A stretch of 24,826 nt of DNA from JBQCHF01 sp051953655 (GTDB taxonomy: Bacteria > Actinomycetota > Actinomycetes > Motilibacterales > Motilibacteraceae), in the NCBI GenBank assembly GCA_051953655.1, contig JBQCIO010000236.1:1-24826 (forward strand), given 5' to 3'. Shown here piece after piece: positions 6,601 to 14,901 of this stretch. The translations under genes and the position numbers were made by a program. How positions within the stretch are numbered: position 1 is the stretch's first letter; every line of letters starts with the position of its first letter. The notes beneath the pieces are model-generated. The model searched no databases. It had not been told where the DNA came from and saw only the letters and a program-made list of their open reading frames with translations.

Positions 6601-8228
6601 TCAGATCGGCAGGTACGGGTTCACGTTGACCCGTCCCTCGGGCCGGGCGAGCCGGGGATGGGTGATGGTCCGGGCCGTCAGTGCCCGTTCGGCGCGGACG
6701 GCGGCCTGCTGGTGCCAGGTCAGCCACAGGCGCAGGTCCTCGTAGGCCAGGTCGCTGGTGCGGTTGGCGAGCACCTGGTCGGCGATGGCCTCGGCGGCGG
6801 CCAGGCCCCCGGTGTCGATGACGGCCTCGCAGGCGACCAGCGCCAGGCGGGGCTCGGCGAGGTGCAGGTTCTTGTCCATCGCGACTTCGAGGTACTTCAT
6901 CGCGGCGGTGATGCGGCCGGCGTCGTCCTCGTTCGTGACGACGAGCCAGGCCATGTAGGCCGCCGCGTCGGTGCGGGCCGGGCCAGGTGTTGATGCGCCG
7001 GTCGGGGCGGCTGCCGAATAGCCGGTCGCAGATGCTGGCTTCGGTGAGCACGCCCCGCGCACCGAGCGTGGCGATTGTGCGACCGGCTGGTAGATCGTGT
7101 CGCGGGGGCAGCCGTGCCCGGCGCGGCAGTCGGGGCACGCCTCGGCGCGCACCTCTCCGCAGGGGGTGCTCGCGGCGACGAGCGGGCGCTGCCCGGCCCA
7201 CCACCGCAGCGCGCGGGTGTGCGTCAGCGTCGGGGCCGCAGGGTCGGCCCCCTCGATGAGCTCGGCGACCGCGCCGAGCAGCGTGCCCGGCTGGCCCGGC
7301 TCGGTCAGCGAGGGGAGCAGCGCGACCAGTGGGTCGAGGAGCACCGCCCCGTTCTCCGGGGCGGCCAGGCCCGCCTCGCCGCGCAGGTGCGGGCAGCGCA
7401 GGGCCGCGCACTCCCCGGCGAGGTCGAGCCAGGCCCGGTGCTCGTCGGCGATGCCCGCGTGCGTCAGCGGCCGGTCGTGGCCGGCCAGGTGCGCGGCCGG
7501 CAGCACCGGGTCGATGTCGCGACGGCTGCGGATGTAGCCGGGCAGACGCGGGGACTGCGCGGTGCCGCGGTCGTGGTCGGCGAGCAGGTCCCCGAGCGAC
7601 GCGTAGGACGCGCCGGCCGCGTGGACGAGCAGCTTGAGCAGGGCGTCGGCGGTCGCCCGGGCGTCGCCACGGGCGTGAGGGGCCGGGCCGTTGGTCACGC
7701 CGAGCAGCTGGCACAGGGTGGCCAGGCTGACCACGCCCCGGTTGCCGATGCCGGGCACGCGCAGCAGCCGGGGCAGCGTGCTGGTGTCGATCACGGGGAG
7801 GTCCGGCAGATCGGCCAGGCCCACGGTGACGCGTGTGTCGCCGGCGGCGCGGGCCTCGTCGAGACGTTCCAGCTCGCGGCGCAGCACCCGCAGGTCGCTG
7901 CCGGTGTGCTGGACGAGCACCCGCCCGGCACCCGCAGCGCGTCGAGGATGGGCGGGGCGTGGTGGCGGAACGGCCGCTTGCCGGCGACGGCCTCGCTGGT
8001 GAAGCCGTGCACGCGGGTGGAGGCGGCGCTGACCGGGACGCCGGGGTTCATCTCCCGGTACAGCTCGCCGTCGCGGACCCGCTTGCCACGCACGACCCGG
8101 ACGACGGCGGCGGAGATGAGCCGGTCGCCGTCACCGTCGGGGTCGGCCGTGTACTCGGTGTCGAGCACCACGAACGGCCGCTGGGTGAGCAGCTGGAACA
8201 GCTCGAACCCGGAGTCGGACAGGCTCAC
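6601..8228 (-). pseudogene. DEDDh (DnaQ-type) 3'-5' exonuclease-like protein, reading frame interrupted by three shifts
   Basis: Starts at a GTG overlapping the TGA of the DDE-like gene (GTGA). The N-terminal part carries ExoI, VVLDTEYTADPDGDGDRLIS (catalytic D and E). The frame breaks near 7920 (GGGCGGG), and the next frame continues with RVLVQHTGSDLRVLRREL (ExoII, Asp in GSDL) and PHARGDARATADALLKLL (ExoIII, His and Asp). The DEDDh set is therefore complete. A Cys-rich block (CGEV, CPDC, HGCPRD) follows. A second shift near 7085 gives RTIATLGARGVLTEASICDRLFGSRPDRRINTW, and a third near 6985 restores the previous frame to a repeat-like helical C-terminus. If read through, the protein has about 540 residues, much larger than a bare exonuclease domain. 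Either recent decay or indel errors in G/C runs could explain the breaks. Confidence 0.7.
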
Positions 8229-10107
8229 GAGGCACCGCCGAGACGCTTGTCGGCCAGGGCCGCGACCACCAGCGGGTTCAGCAGCGACGAGTAGCGCGGC
8301 GACGGCGTGCCGTCCTCCCGCGGCGGCGGCTGCGCGTCGGCCAGCAGCCGCGGTGCCGGCGCCCACCCGCCGGCCGTCTCGTTGCTGTCCCGGATGGCCT
8401 TCGCCACGGCGTCCAGGTCGCCGAACGCGCCCTGGTCGCGGGCCACGGCCAGGTCGAAGAGGAAGTTGGTGCGGGCCAGGTTCCGGTACAGGTGCTTGCG
8501 GTTGTCTAGGAACGGCTCGAGCTGGAGGCGCGTGCGGGTCTCGACCGCCGCGTTCGAGGCCGGCAGCTGTGGCTGGCGGGCCAGCAGCGGCAGCGCCGCG
8601 GTCAGCCGCGGCTCGTACATCTTGCGCTGCTCGGCGAGCTTCACCACCGGGGCCGGCAGCGCCGCGACGGCGGCGATGAGCTCGTCCCACCACCGCGACC
8701 AGTCGGCGGCGGTCCGGTTGAGCAGCTCGTCCCGGGTCAGCACATCCATGTGCTTGGCCAGCTGCGGGATGAGCACGGCGCGGCCCTCGACCTTCGTCGT
8801 GGTGCCGGTCAGCTCCATCAGCCCGTCGCGGATCTTGCGGTGGACGTGGAACAGGCTCGGGATGAGGCCGACCGCTCCGGTGCCGTAGTGCGCGTTGACC
8901 GCGCCGGTGATGGCCAGCGAGCTGTCGGCGACGATGTAGTCCGGTTGCACCGGCAGCTCGTTGAGCACCAGCCGCGACGCCTGCTGGTTGCCGCGCGGGT
9001 AGGCCCGAACCATGCGCAGCCGCGCCTCCCGTGACGGCAGCGTCATCGGGTCCGATGCCGGCCGCCAGAGCACCTCTACGACCACCAGCAGGCTCCACTG
9101 CGCCTGCTGGAACCGGTTGCACGCGGCCTTGCGGCGGCGGGTCAGCACGACCGGCAGCTCGTCGAGGATGTAGGTGAGCGGGGCCGCCAGCGACGCGCTC
9201 GGGTCGGGCGGCCAGGGCGGCGTCGTTGGCCGCGCGCTGCCGCTGCTCCCGCTTGACGACCGCCTCGACCGCCTGCTCGAACAGCAGCGGCGCGTACTGC
9301 ACCACGAGGTCGGCGGCCAGGTGCCAGGCGGTCTTGCCCTGCTTGGTCCTCCACGACCCCGACGCGCTGCCCGCGCCGGCGGCGAGCAGGTCGATGCTGT
9401 GCGCCTCGTGCAGGTGCCGCACGGCCAGATCGCGATGCTCACGCATGGCCAGGGAGACCTTCGCGTAGCTCGCCCCCAGCGACAGGTCGTTGAGCGCCTT
9501 CGCCACGGCCTCCAGCGACCAGGGGGTGTGCCGCGCTCCGGTCAGCTCACCGCTGTGCGGCAACAGCAGCTCGTCGCGAGTCGCGCAGGTGTCGCTGCCC
9601 ACCTCCACCGTCTCCCGCGACAGCGGCGGGACGAAGGTGTGTGCCTCGTCGGCCACAAGCACGCGCCTGTACCGCTGCCGCCGCCGCGACCCCCGGCCGA
9701 ACGAGCCGTGCCGGGTCACCTTCGAGTCCTCGTGCTCCGGGCACTCCGGCGGCACATCCAGCGAGGTCAGCGTCTTCCCGACCGCACGCGCCATGACCTG
9801 GAAGTGGTGCACGGAGCCGTCCGGGCGGGTGCACCTGTACCGCGCCCAGGTGCCCGCCTTCGTCCGGCGCGTGCCACGGGCCGCGACCCGGGCGTCCGCG
9901 TGTCCGGCCTCCGGGCAGCGGACCCGGCGCGGCTTGGGCCGGGCCGTCGGCCGGTCCAGCGGCCGCGTGCAGAAGTGGTGCGCCGTCGAGCACGCACTCG
10001 AACCGCTGCTGCGGCCCACTCGCCGCCGGACGGAGCCCGCGACGGCGCACCCGGCTGCCGGCGTGCTACGGCTTCGGGCAGGCGGGCACCCCGCTGACCT
10101 CGCTCAT
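8225..10107 (-). pseudogene. Large DDE-nuclease (transposase-like) protein with N-terminal zinc ribbons, frameshifted
   Basis: Starts at the ATG at 10107, preceded by GGGGG at a 6-nt spacing (MSEVSGVPACPKP), then meets an early stop. The homologous frame resumes with zinc-ribbon-like pieces: RCPEAGHADARV...RYRCTRPDGSVHHFQV, then CPEHEDSKVTRHGSFGRGSRRRQRYR and HTFVPPLSRETV. A +1 shift near 9207-9213 moves into the frame carrying the catalytic core. Candidate DDE residues are Asp in TYILDELPVVL, Asp in DYIVADSSLAITGAVNAHYG, and Glu in SNAAVETRTRL, followed by FLDNRKHLYRNLARTNFLFDLAVARDQGAF. The layout resembles ISL3/MULE-type DDE enzymes, but no standard IS family is recognised. No terminal inverted repeats were found around the pair. 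The gene is coupled to the DEDDh exonuclease-like gene. Family level is inferred. Confidence 0.65.
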
Positions 10108-10191
10108 CGAAAACCCCCGTGACAGAGACCGACCTTCTCGGTCACGGAGAGTGTGACGAGGGGGTCGGACAGGGATGCACCCAGACCCACA

Positions 10192-10195
10192 CTAG
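10192..10195. repeat. Left flank of the IS1380 element, probable target duplication
   Basis: CTAG here matches CTAA at 11824-11827 in three of four positions. IS1380-family elements usually duplicate 4 bp. Confidence 0.45.
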
Positions 10196-10241
10196 CCTCG
10201 ATCTTTCACGTCTTCGGGCTCTGTGGCGTGTGTCGAAGCAG

Positions 10242-10311
10242 CGGAGTGCCTGTCCTGCTTGGGATTCTGTGATTGCGACGTCATAGAAGACCCAGGCGGG
10301 AAGGCACTCCG
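10242..10311 (+). promoter_or_regulatory. Inverted repeat just ahead of the IS1380 transposase start
   Basis: CGGAGTGCCT (10242-10251) and AGGCACTCCG (10302-10311) are exact 10-bp inverted repeats. The second arm ends 3 nt before the GTG start. A transcript entering from outside the IS would contain both arms and could hide the start. One initiating between them could not. This is the kind of read-through protection known in some IS elements; its use here is inferred. Confidence 0.5.
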
Positions 10312-10314
10312 TAG

Positions 10315-11688
10315 GTGAACGGTACCGGGTGTGAGCGGCGGCTGCGGATGGTCGCCGGCAGCGAGTCGTTGATCTCCTCCTCCGGCGCGTCGTTGCTGGT
10401 CCGGGCCGCCTGGCTAACCGGGCTGAAGGCGCGGCTGCGTGAGCAGCTAGGGCCGTGGCGGGCCGATCGGTCGGTGCACGACCCGGGCAAGACGGTGCTG
10501 GACCTGGCGATCGCGGTCGCCCTGGGCGGGGACTGCCTGGCCGACGTGGGCGTGCTGCGCGCCCAGCCGGCCCTGTTCGGGCCGGTCGCCTCGGACCCGA
10601 CGGTGTCCCGGCTGATCGCGGCCCTGGCCGCCGAACCCGAGGCCGCCCTGGTCGCGCTGCAGGCGGCGCGGGCCGCGGCCCGCGCGCAGGCGTGGGGGCT
10701 GGACAGCCCGCTGGCCGTCGACGGGCCGATCGTGGTCGACCTGGACGCCACCATCGTGATCGCCCACTCCGAGAAGGAGCAGGCCGGGCCGACGTGGAAG
10801 CGGACCTTCGGGTTCCACCCGCTGCTGGCCTTCGCCGATCACGGCGGGCAGGGCACCGGGGAGCCGCTGGCCGGGATGCTGTGCCCGGGCCGCTCGGGAG
10901 CCAACGACGCCGATGACCACATCGCGGTGCTGGAGGCGGCGTTGGCGCAGATCCCGCCCGAGCTGCGCCACCGGGTGCTGGTGCGCGGGGACGCCGGCGC
11001 CGGCACTCGCCGGTTCCTGGCCCACCTGCACCAGCTCGGGCTGTCCTACTCGGTCGGGGTGAACGCCCAGGAACCCCTCAAGCAGGCCCTGGCCCGGGTG
11101 CCCCGCCAGGCGTGGCGGGCCGCGTTGGACGGCGAAGGGCAGCCCCGCGAGGGCGCCCAGGTCGCCGAGCTGACCGCGCACCTGGACCGCCGGCGCCGCC
11201 CCTGGCCGCCCGGGCTGCGGGTCATCGCCCGCCGCGAACGCCCGCACCCAGGGGCGCAGCTGCGCCTGACCGACCAGGACGGCTGGCGGATCACCATGTT
11301 CGCCACCAACGTCCGCGGCGGACGGATCGCCGAGCTCGAGCTGGACCACCGCCGCCGCGCCCGCGCCGAGGACCGCATCCGCTGCCTGAAAGACACCGGG
11401 CTGCGCAACCTGCCCCTGCACGACTTCGCCGCCAACCAGATCTGGTTGGAGATCGTGCAGATCGCCGCCGACCTGCTGGCCTGGACCCAGCATCTGGCCC
11501 TGCACGACACACCAGCGCGCCGCTGGGAACCCAAACGGCTGCGGCTGCGCCTGTTCGAAGTCGCCGGGAGGATCATCACCACCGCCCGCGCACGAAGCCT
11601 GCGCATCAGCGCACGCTGGCCCTGGGCCGAGCACCTCCTGGCCGGCCACGCCCGCCTGGACGCCCTCGCCGCGACCTGCAGACCCTGA
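10315..11688 (+). CDS. IS1380-family transposase
   Basis: A 457-residue DDE transposase that cuts and joins the ends of the element annotated at 10196-11823. Family landmarks include HDPGKTVLDLAIAVALGGDCLADV and LFGPVASDPTVSRLIAALA near the N-terminus. Asp144 lies in VVDLDATIVIAHSEK, Asp226 in VLVRGDAGAGTRRFL and Glu352 in RARAEDRIRCLKDTGLRNLP, which is the expected D-D-E set. WLEIVQIAADLLAWTQ follows. The GTG at 10315 (start VNGTG) is chosen because related transposases begin in this way. The ribosome binding site is poor, which suits low transposase expression. The frame is intact, so the element may be active. Confidence 0.93.
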   Translation: MNGTGCERRLRMVAGSESLISSSGASLLVRAAWLTGLKARLREQLGPWRADRSVHDPGKTVLDLAIAVALGGDCLADVGVLRAQPALFGPVASDPTVSRLIAALAAEPEAALVALQAARAAARAQAWGLDSPLAVDGPIVVDLDATIVIAHSEKEQAGPTWKRTFGFHPLLAFADHGGQGTGEPLAGMLCPGRSGANDADDHIAVLEAALAQIPPELRHRVLVRGDAGAGTRRFLAHLHQLGLSYSVGVNAQEPLKQALARVPRQAWRAALDGEGQPREGAQVAELTAHLDRRRRPWPPGLRVIARRERPHPGAQLRLTDQDGWRITMFATNVRGGRIAELELDHRRRARAEDRIRCLKDTGLRNLPLHDFAANQIWLEIVQIAADLLAWTQHLALHDTPARRWEPKRLRLRLFEVAGRIITTARARSLRISARWPWAEHLLAGHARLDALAATCRP

Positions 11689-11938
11689 CCCCCGCCCCTA
11701 CGACCGGAGCCCGGAAGCCGCGGCAGACGCGGAGAACAACCACGCCCTCCAGCAAAGACCCCGGCCACCCCGCCCGACAAACCCGTCACCGAGCCAGGCG
11801 ACGAAGATCACGAAAGATCGAGGCTAACTGGGTGTGTCCCATTTCGGGAGCGCGCCGTGGTCCGGTGCGGCCAGGGAGCCACACCTGACCTTCCAGGTCG
11901 CTTGTCGTCTGGGTCTTCGGGGTCCGGTCGACCACCCG

Positions 11939-11944
11939 TAGCCT
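11939..11944 (+). promoter_or_regulatory. -10-like hexamer TAGCCT for a leaderless start
   Basis: TAGCCT matches the TANNNT -10 pattern and lies 7 nt before the ATG at 11952, as in leaderless actinobacterial genes. No convincing -35 was found. Confidence 0.35.
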
Positions 11945-11951
11945 GTGGGGC

Positions 11952-12258
11952 ATGCGAACGGGCGGGGGTGGAGGCTTTGTGGCCGTGCGCGGGGGCGTCG
12001 TCGGCTGGGTCAACGGCGGGGAGCCGATCGATGGCTGCGAGCTGGTGTCCGTCCTGATCTTCGCGCGGAACAGGGCCGGGGTGAAGGCGCGGGCTCGTGA
12101 CCTCGGGCTGTGGAGTCCCTACGTCATGGACCGGTTCGGAGACCTTGATCCGACGGGGGGTCGCCGCCGCGTTGACCGACCGGGAGGGCTTCGTGTGGCG
12201 TGACGCGCGCGGGGGTGGCTGGCGGCCGTCAGGCGAGCTTGCACGGCCGGGGCGTTAG
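11952..12258 (+). pseudogene. Small hypothetical protein with a frameshift in a G6 run
   Basis: The product was not recognised. The first part reads MRTGGGGGFVAVRGGVVG, then DGCELVSVLIFARNRAG and SPYVMDRFGDLDPTG, all protein-like. At the six-G run 12155-12160 the starting frame becomes Arg-rich and meaningless. The neighbouring frame continues sensibly as VAAALTDREGFVWRDARGGG and WRPSGELARPGR, then a TAG at 12256-12258. A one-base change in the G run would give a protein of about 101 residues. The start is probably leaderless, with TAGCCT 7 nt upstream. Its 3' end overlaps the convergent DUF429 gene by 30 bp. It is either a true frameshift mutation or a homopolymer length error. Confidence 0.55.
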
Positions 12259-12858
12259 CCGTGGAACCTCCTGAGCGTCCCTGGTCCAGGGCTGCCGCGG
12301 CCGAGGCGGTTCGCGACCTCCTGTCCTCAGCAGCGCCGGAAGGGCGGCCGGGGCCTTGGTCGAGTTCTTGTAGCCCTGGTGTGGGAAGCCCCAGCACTTC
12401 AGGGTGGCTGCCGGGTAGGTCTCGGCCAGTGGACCGCCGCCGGTCCGGTCGACCGGGGTGCCGTTCGCGGCCAGGGTGACCTGTAGCCCTGCGGCGCGTA
12501 GCGCGACGTGCGCGATCTTGTCCGCGGACACCGAGAGCGGGTGCACGCCGGTGGTGTGGGCGACGTGCAGGTCGGTGGCCCGTGCGGTGAGGGTCTTACG
12601 CCACTGCGCTCCGGTGAGCCCGGTCGGGACGATGCCCTGCCCGGGATGGTGGGCGGCGAGGAACTCCACGAACGGAGCGGGCCACCCCAGGGGCGCATCC
12701 AGCCCCGTCTTGGTCGCGTCTGCGACCGCGTCGAGGACGTCCCGGTCACTGACGCCGATCTGCAGCCGGACCAGCCGCGCCCGGCCCGGCTCCCAGTCCA
12801 CAACAGCCAGGGCTGTGCCGGTGTCCTGGGCGGCCAGGTCCACTCCCGCGGTACGCAC
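12229..12858 (-). CDS. DUF429 family protein (RNase H-like fold), C-terminus altered
   Basis: A 209-residue protein beginning at a GTG with the RNase H-like first strand VRTAGVDLAAQDTGTALAVVDW. TGLDAPLGWPAPFVEFL and the family-typical LTGAQWRKTLTARATDLHV follow, then GGPLAETYPAATLKCWGF. These are hallmarks of DUF429, predicted nucleases whose substrate is unknown. After about residue 172 (KAPAALPALL) the sequence becomes a Pro/Arg-rich tail. The usual C-terminal block, an Asp/Ala-rich DDALDA-type motif, is absent. The protein is therefore probably truncated or frameshifted near 12340 and may be inactive. It overlaps the 3' end of the small convergent ORF. The head is confident; functionality is doubtful. 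Confidence 0.72.
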   Translation of the reverse strand: MRTAGVDLAAQDTGTALAVVDWEPGRARLVRLQIGVSDRDVLDAVADATKTGLDAPLGWPAPFVEFLAAHHPGQGIVPTGLTGAQWRKTLTARATDLHVAHTTGVHPLSVSADKIAHVALRAAGLQVTLAANGTPVDRTGGGPLAETYPAATLKCWGFPHQGYKNSTKAPAALPALLRTGGREPPRPRQPWTRDAQEVPRLTPRPCKLA

Positions 12859-12928
12859 GGGCGCACGGTACCGGCGGGTGCGCCGAGGGCCGCAGCGGAC
12901 GGGCCCTGAGGTCAGCGCCGGGCGTGCG

Positions 12929-14284
12929 TCATGCGGTGCTGGCCGGTGCTGCGGCCGCGTGAATGGTGTCGGCCGGGGTCTTCCGGGTTCGGGGTGGCCG
13001 GGTGGTCTGGGTGAGCCCTTGTGCGGTCATCTGTGCGAGGGCGGTGACCCTGGGGAGCAGGGCGCCGGTGAGTAGGTCCCGGTCGGGGGTGGTGCGGGGC
13101 AGGGCGTTGATGGCGTCGGCTAGGGCATCGGGGGCGGCGGTCGCGTACGCGCTGACCCAGTCGGTGATCTGGTCGACCGGAAGTCCAGTTGCGCGGGCCA
13201 GGCCGTCCCAGTGGGTGCGCTGGAGCGCGCCGAACGCGCGCTCGCCGCCGATGGACATGGCGGAGCGCGGGTAGCGCAGGGTGCCGCCACGTTCGCCGAG
13301 CAGGCCCGAGGCGAGGTCGTAGAGCGGGGCCAGGCGCACCGCGGCCCCGGCGTGGAGCAGAGCGTAGTTCTTGGCGTGCGCGTCGGGGGCGCCCAGGACG
13401 GCGTTGACGATGAGGGCTTGGGCGAAGCGAGCGATGGCGTCGGCGGCGAAGTCCGCGGGCAGGGAGCGGAACAGGCGGACAATCCGCTGAACCCCGGGCC
13501 CGCTGTCGGCTTCGTACTTGCGGGACGGATCGAGCGCGAGCGCCTGCAGCAGGTCTTCCTGGTGCACCCTGAGGATCTGGCCGCTGGCGGCGACGAGCCG
13601 GTCGAAGCGGGTGACGACGATCGCGGGCTGGTCTTCGAACAGGCGGAAGTCGGTGCGGGCGACGTCGAGGCCGAGGGCGGCCGCCGCGCGCATGCTGACG
13701 TGCTCGGTGGCCGCGTGCGCCGGGACGCGCGTGATGCCGGGCTTGATGATGTGAGTGGACGGCTCCAGCCCATGCGCAACAGCCCAGCCGCTGTCGGTGG
13801 CGCGCAGGGTGAACTTCGCCTGCGCCCCGGCCAGGGACCAGTGCTCCTCGTCGTCGAGCCAGTCGGTCTCGTCTTCACGTAGGCGCCTGAGCCGCTCAGC
13901 GATCTGCGCCTCGGACACCGGCTCCAGGTGGCCGTGCGCGGTCGGGGGGACGTCCGGGGGCAGGAAGATGGCCCCGCCTGCAGCGTCTGAACCGACCGCG
14001 GCGACCAGTCCGAACAGGTCCCCGTCCCTCACCCCGAACCGGGCCGCCCAGCGGCGACGGACGGTCTCGTTGTCCGGGAGCAAGCCCTTGAGGTAGGCGG
14101 TGACTGCCTTGTTCCCGTGCGCGCGTTGGGGCAGCGGCATGGACAGGGACAGCGGGGTGGCGTCAGGGTCGGCGGCATAGTCGGGCTCGTAGGTGAACGA
14201 CAGCGAGCCGGTGGGCTGGGCCAGGACCCCGGCCAACCGGTCGTACAGGTAGACGCTGAGGTGCCGCTGCCTGCGGGCGCTCAC
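12929..14284 (-). CDS. hipA: HipA-type serine/threonine kinase toxin
   Basis: A 451-residue HipA-family kinase. Family members phosphorylate translation targets (E. coli HipA acts on glutamyl-tRNA synthetase) and cause growth arrest. The HipA N-1-like part (1-110) includes LSMPLPQRAHGNKAVTAYLKGLLPDN. The kinase core has Ser150 in HWSLAGAQAKF, the autophosphorylated P-loop serine in the E. coli protein, and Lys181 in HIIKP. The catalytic loop is APDAHAKNY (Asp301, Lys305, Asn306), and Asp323 lies in LAPLYDLAS. All key residues are present, so it should be active. Its GTG overlaps the antitoxin TGA by 4 nt. The C-terminal roughly 35 residues are a Thr/Ala/Pro-rich tail. The actual phosphorylation target cannot be inferred. 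Confidence 0.95.
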   Translation of the reverse strand: MSARRQRHLSVYLYDRLAGVLAQPTGSLSFTYEPDYAADPDATPLSLSMPLPQRAHGNKAVTAYLKGLLPDNETVRRRWAARFGVRDGDLFGLVAAVGSDAAGGAIFLPPDVPPTAHGHLEPVSEAQIAERLRRLREDETDWLDDEEHWSLAGAQAKFTLRATDSGWAVAHGLEPSTHIIKPGITRVPAHAATEHVSMRAAAALGLDVARTDFRLFEDQPAIVVTRFDRLVAASGQILRVHQEDLLQALALDPSRKYEADSGPGVQRIVRLFRSLPADFAADAIARFAQALIVNAVLGAPDAHAKNYALLHAGAAVRLAPLYDLASGLLGERGGTLRYPRSAMSIGGERAFGALQRTHWDGLARATGLPVDQITDWVSAYATAAPDALADAINALPRTTPDRDLLTGALLPRVTALAQMTAQGLTQTTRPPRTRKTPADTIHAAAAPASTA

Positions 14285-14898
14285 CAGCCCTCACCCGCAT
14301 CTTCGGTACCGCCCTGCGCCGAGGGCGAGGCTTCCGTGGTCTTCCTGGTCGGGCGCTTGCGCGTGGCCACCCGATCGGACCCGCTTGCTGTCGAGGTCCT
14401 CGACGGGGCGGGGACTCCTGCTTGCGCCTTCGCCACTCGTCGCGTGGCCGTGCGCTGTGGGGAGCGCGGGCCCTGCTCGGGGGTGCGCGGCGCGGCAGCG
14501 TCGGCGGCGCTCCCGCCCAGGACGGAGTCCAGAGCGGTCAGCCAGTTCGCGTCCACCTGCACCGCCGTGGAGCGCAGGGTGGCGGGGGGCGTGGGCGCCT
14601 GTACGGGGGTGGAGCGCAGCGTCGGCTCCGAGTCAGCAACGAGCGAGGACGATGGCGCCTGCCCGCTCCGGTCTTGGCTATCGGGCGTGACGAGGTGGAC
14701 GTTCAGGTTGAGGGCGGCCAGGACCGCGAGGACACGGCCGAGTTCTGCCCGGGCAGCATCGCCGCGTTCCAGGGCGATGACGAACGGGCGGGACACTCCC
14801 GCTGCTCGGGCGACGGCGGCCTGGGTCAGGCCGCGGGCTGTCCGTTCTTGACGGACCGCCGCCCCGAGGGATCTGACGTCCCGCACTCGTGCTCTCAC
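14281..14898 (-). CDS. hipB: HipB-type XRE antitoxin with a long C-terminal tail
   Basis: A DNA-binding antitoxin translated just before HipA. Residues about 9-60 form an XRE helix-turn-helix (LGAAVRQERTARGLTQAAVA, then AGVSRPFVIALERG), followed by LNLNVHLVTP, which resembles the beta-strand region of HipB. At 205 residues it is more than twice the length of E. coli HipB (88). The extra roughly 125 residues are Ala/Pro/Ser/Thr-rich and probably disordered, ending in a Lys/Arg-rich segment. A short motif recurs there: TLRSTPVQ and TLRSTAVQ. The GTG start lies 7 nt after a -10-like TACCCT, so the mRNA is probably leaderless. A paired operator upstream (14902-14971) suggests autoregulation by HipB or HipBA. 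Confidence 0.9.
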   Translation of the reverse strand: MRARVRDVRSLGAAVRQERTARGLTQAAVARAAGVSRPFVIALERGDAARAELGRVLAVLAALNLNVHLVTPDSQDRSGQAPSSSLVADSEPTLRSTPVQAPTPPATLRSTAVQVDANWLTALDSVLGGSAADAAAPRTPEQGPRSPQRTATRRVAKAQAGVPAPSRTSTASGSDRVATRKRPTRKTTEASPSAQGGTEDAGEGW

Positions 14899-14901
14899 CT
14901 G

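Larger units (their letters stand above)
10196..11823 (+). mobile_element. IS1380-family insertion sequence, complete (1,628 bp)
   Basis: The ends are inverted repeats. The left end begins CCTCGATCTTTC, and the right end read inward begins with the same 12 bases. After these, the ends diverge and then share TCTTCG. The flanks are CTAG and CTAA, near the 4-bp duplication typical of this family. Length and a single intact transposase gene fit IS1380. It inserted about 88 bp upstream of the DDE-like gene, probably into that gene's promoter region. Confidence 0.85.

Noticed and set aside
7900..7940. Programmed -1 ribosomal frameshift in the exonuclease-like gene
   Set aside because: The G-rich stretch is not a standard X_XXY_YYZ slippery site, no strong downstream structure was found, and other shifts nearby make decay or error more likely.
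7075..8679. 534-codon plus-strand frame antisense to the DDE/exonuclease pair
   Set aside because: Low-complexity Arg/Gly/Ala composition; the opposite strand holds catalytic motifs. Length comes from GC bias.
10108..10195. Terminal inverted repeat for the DDE/exonuclease pair
   Set aside because: A short dyad (GACCGA/TCGGTC) lies upstream of the DDE start, but no matching copy was seen beyond the 3' end near 6500-6600.
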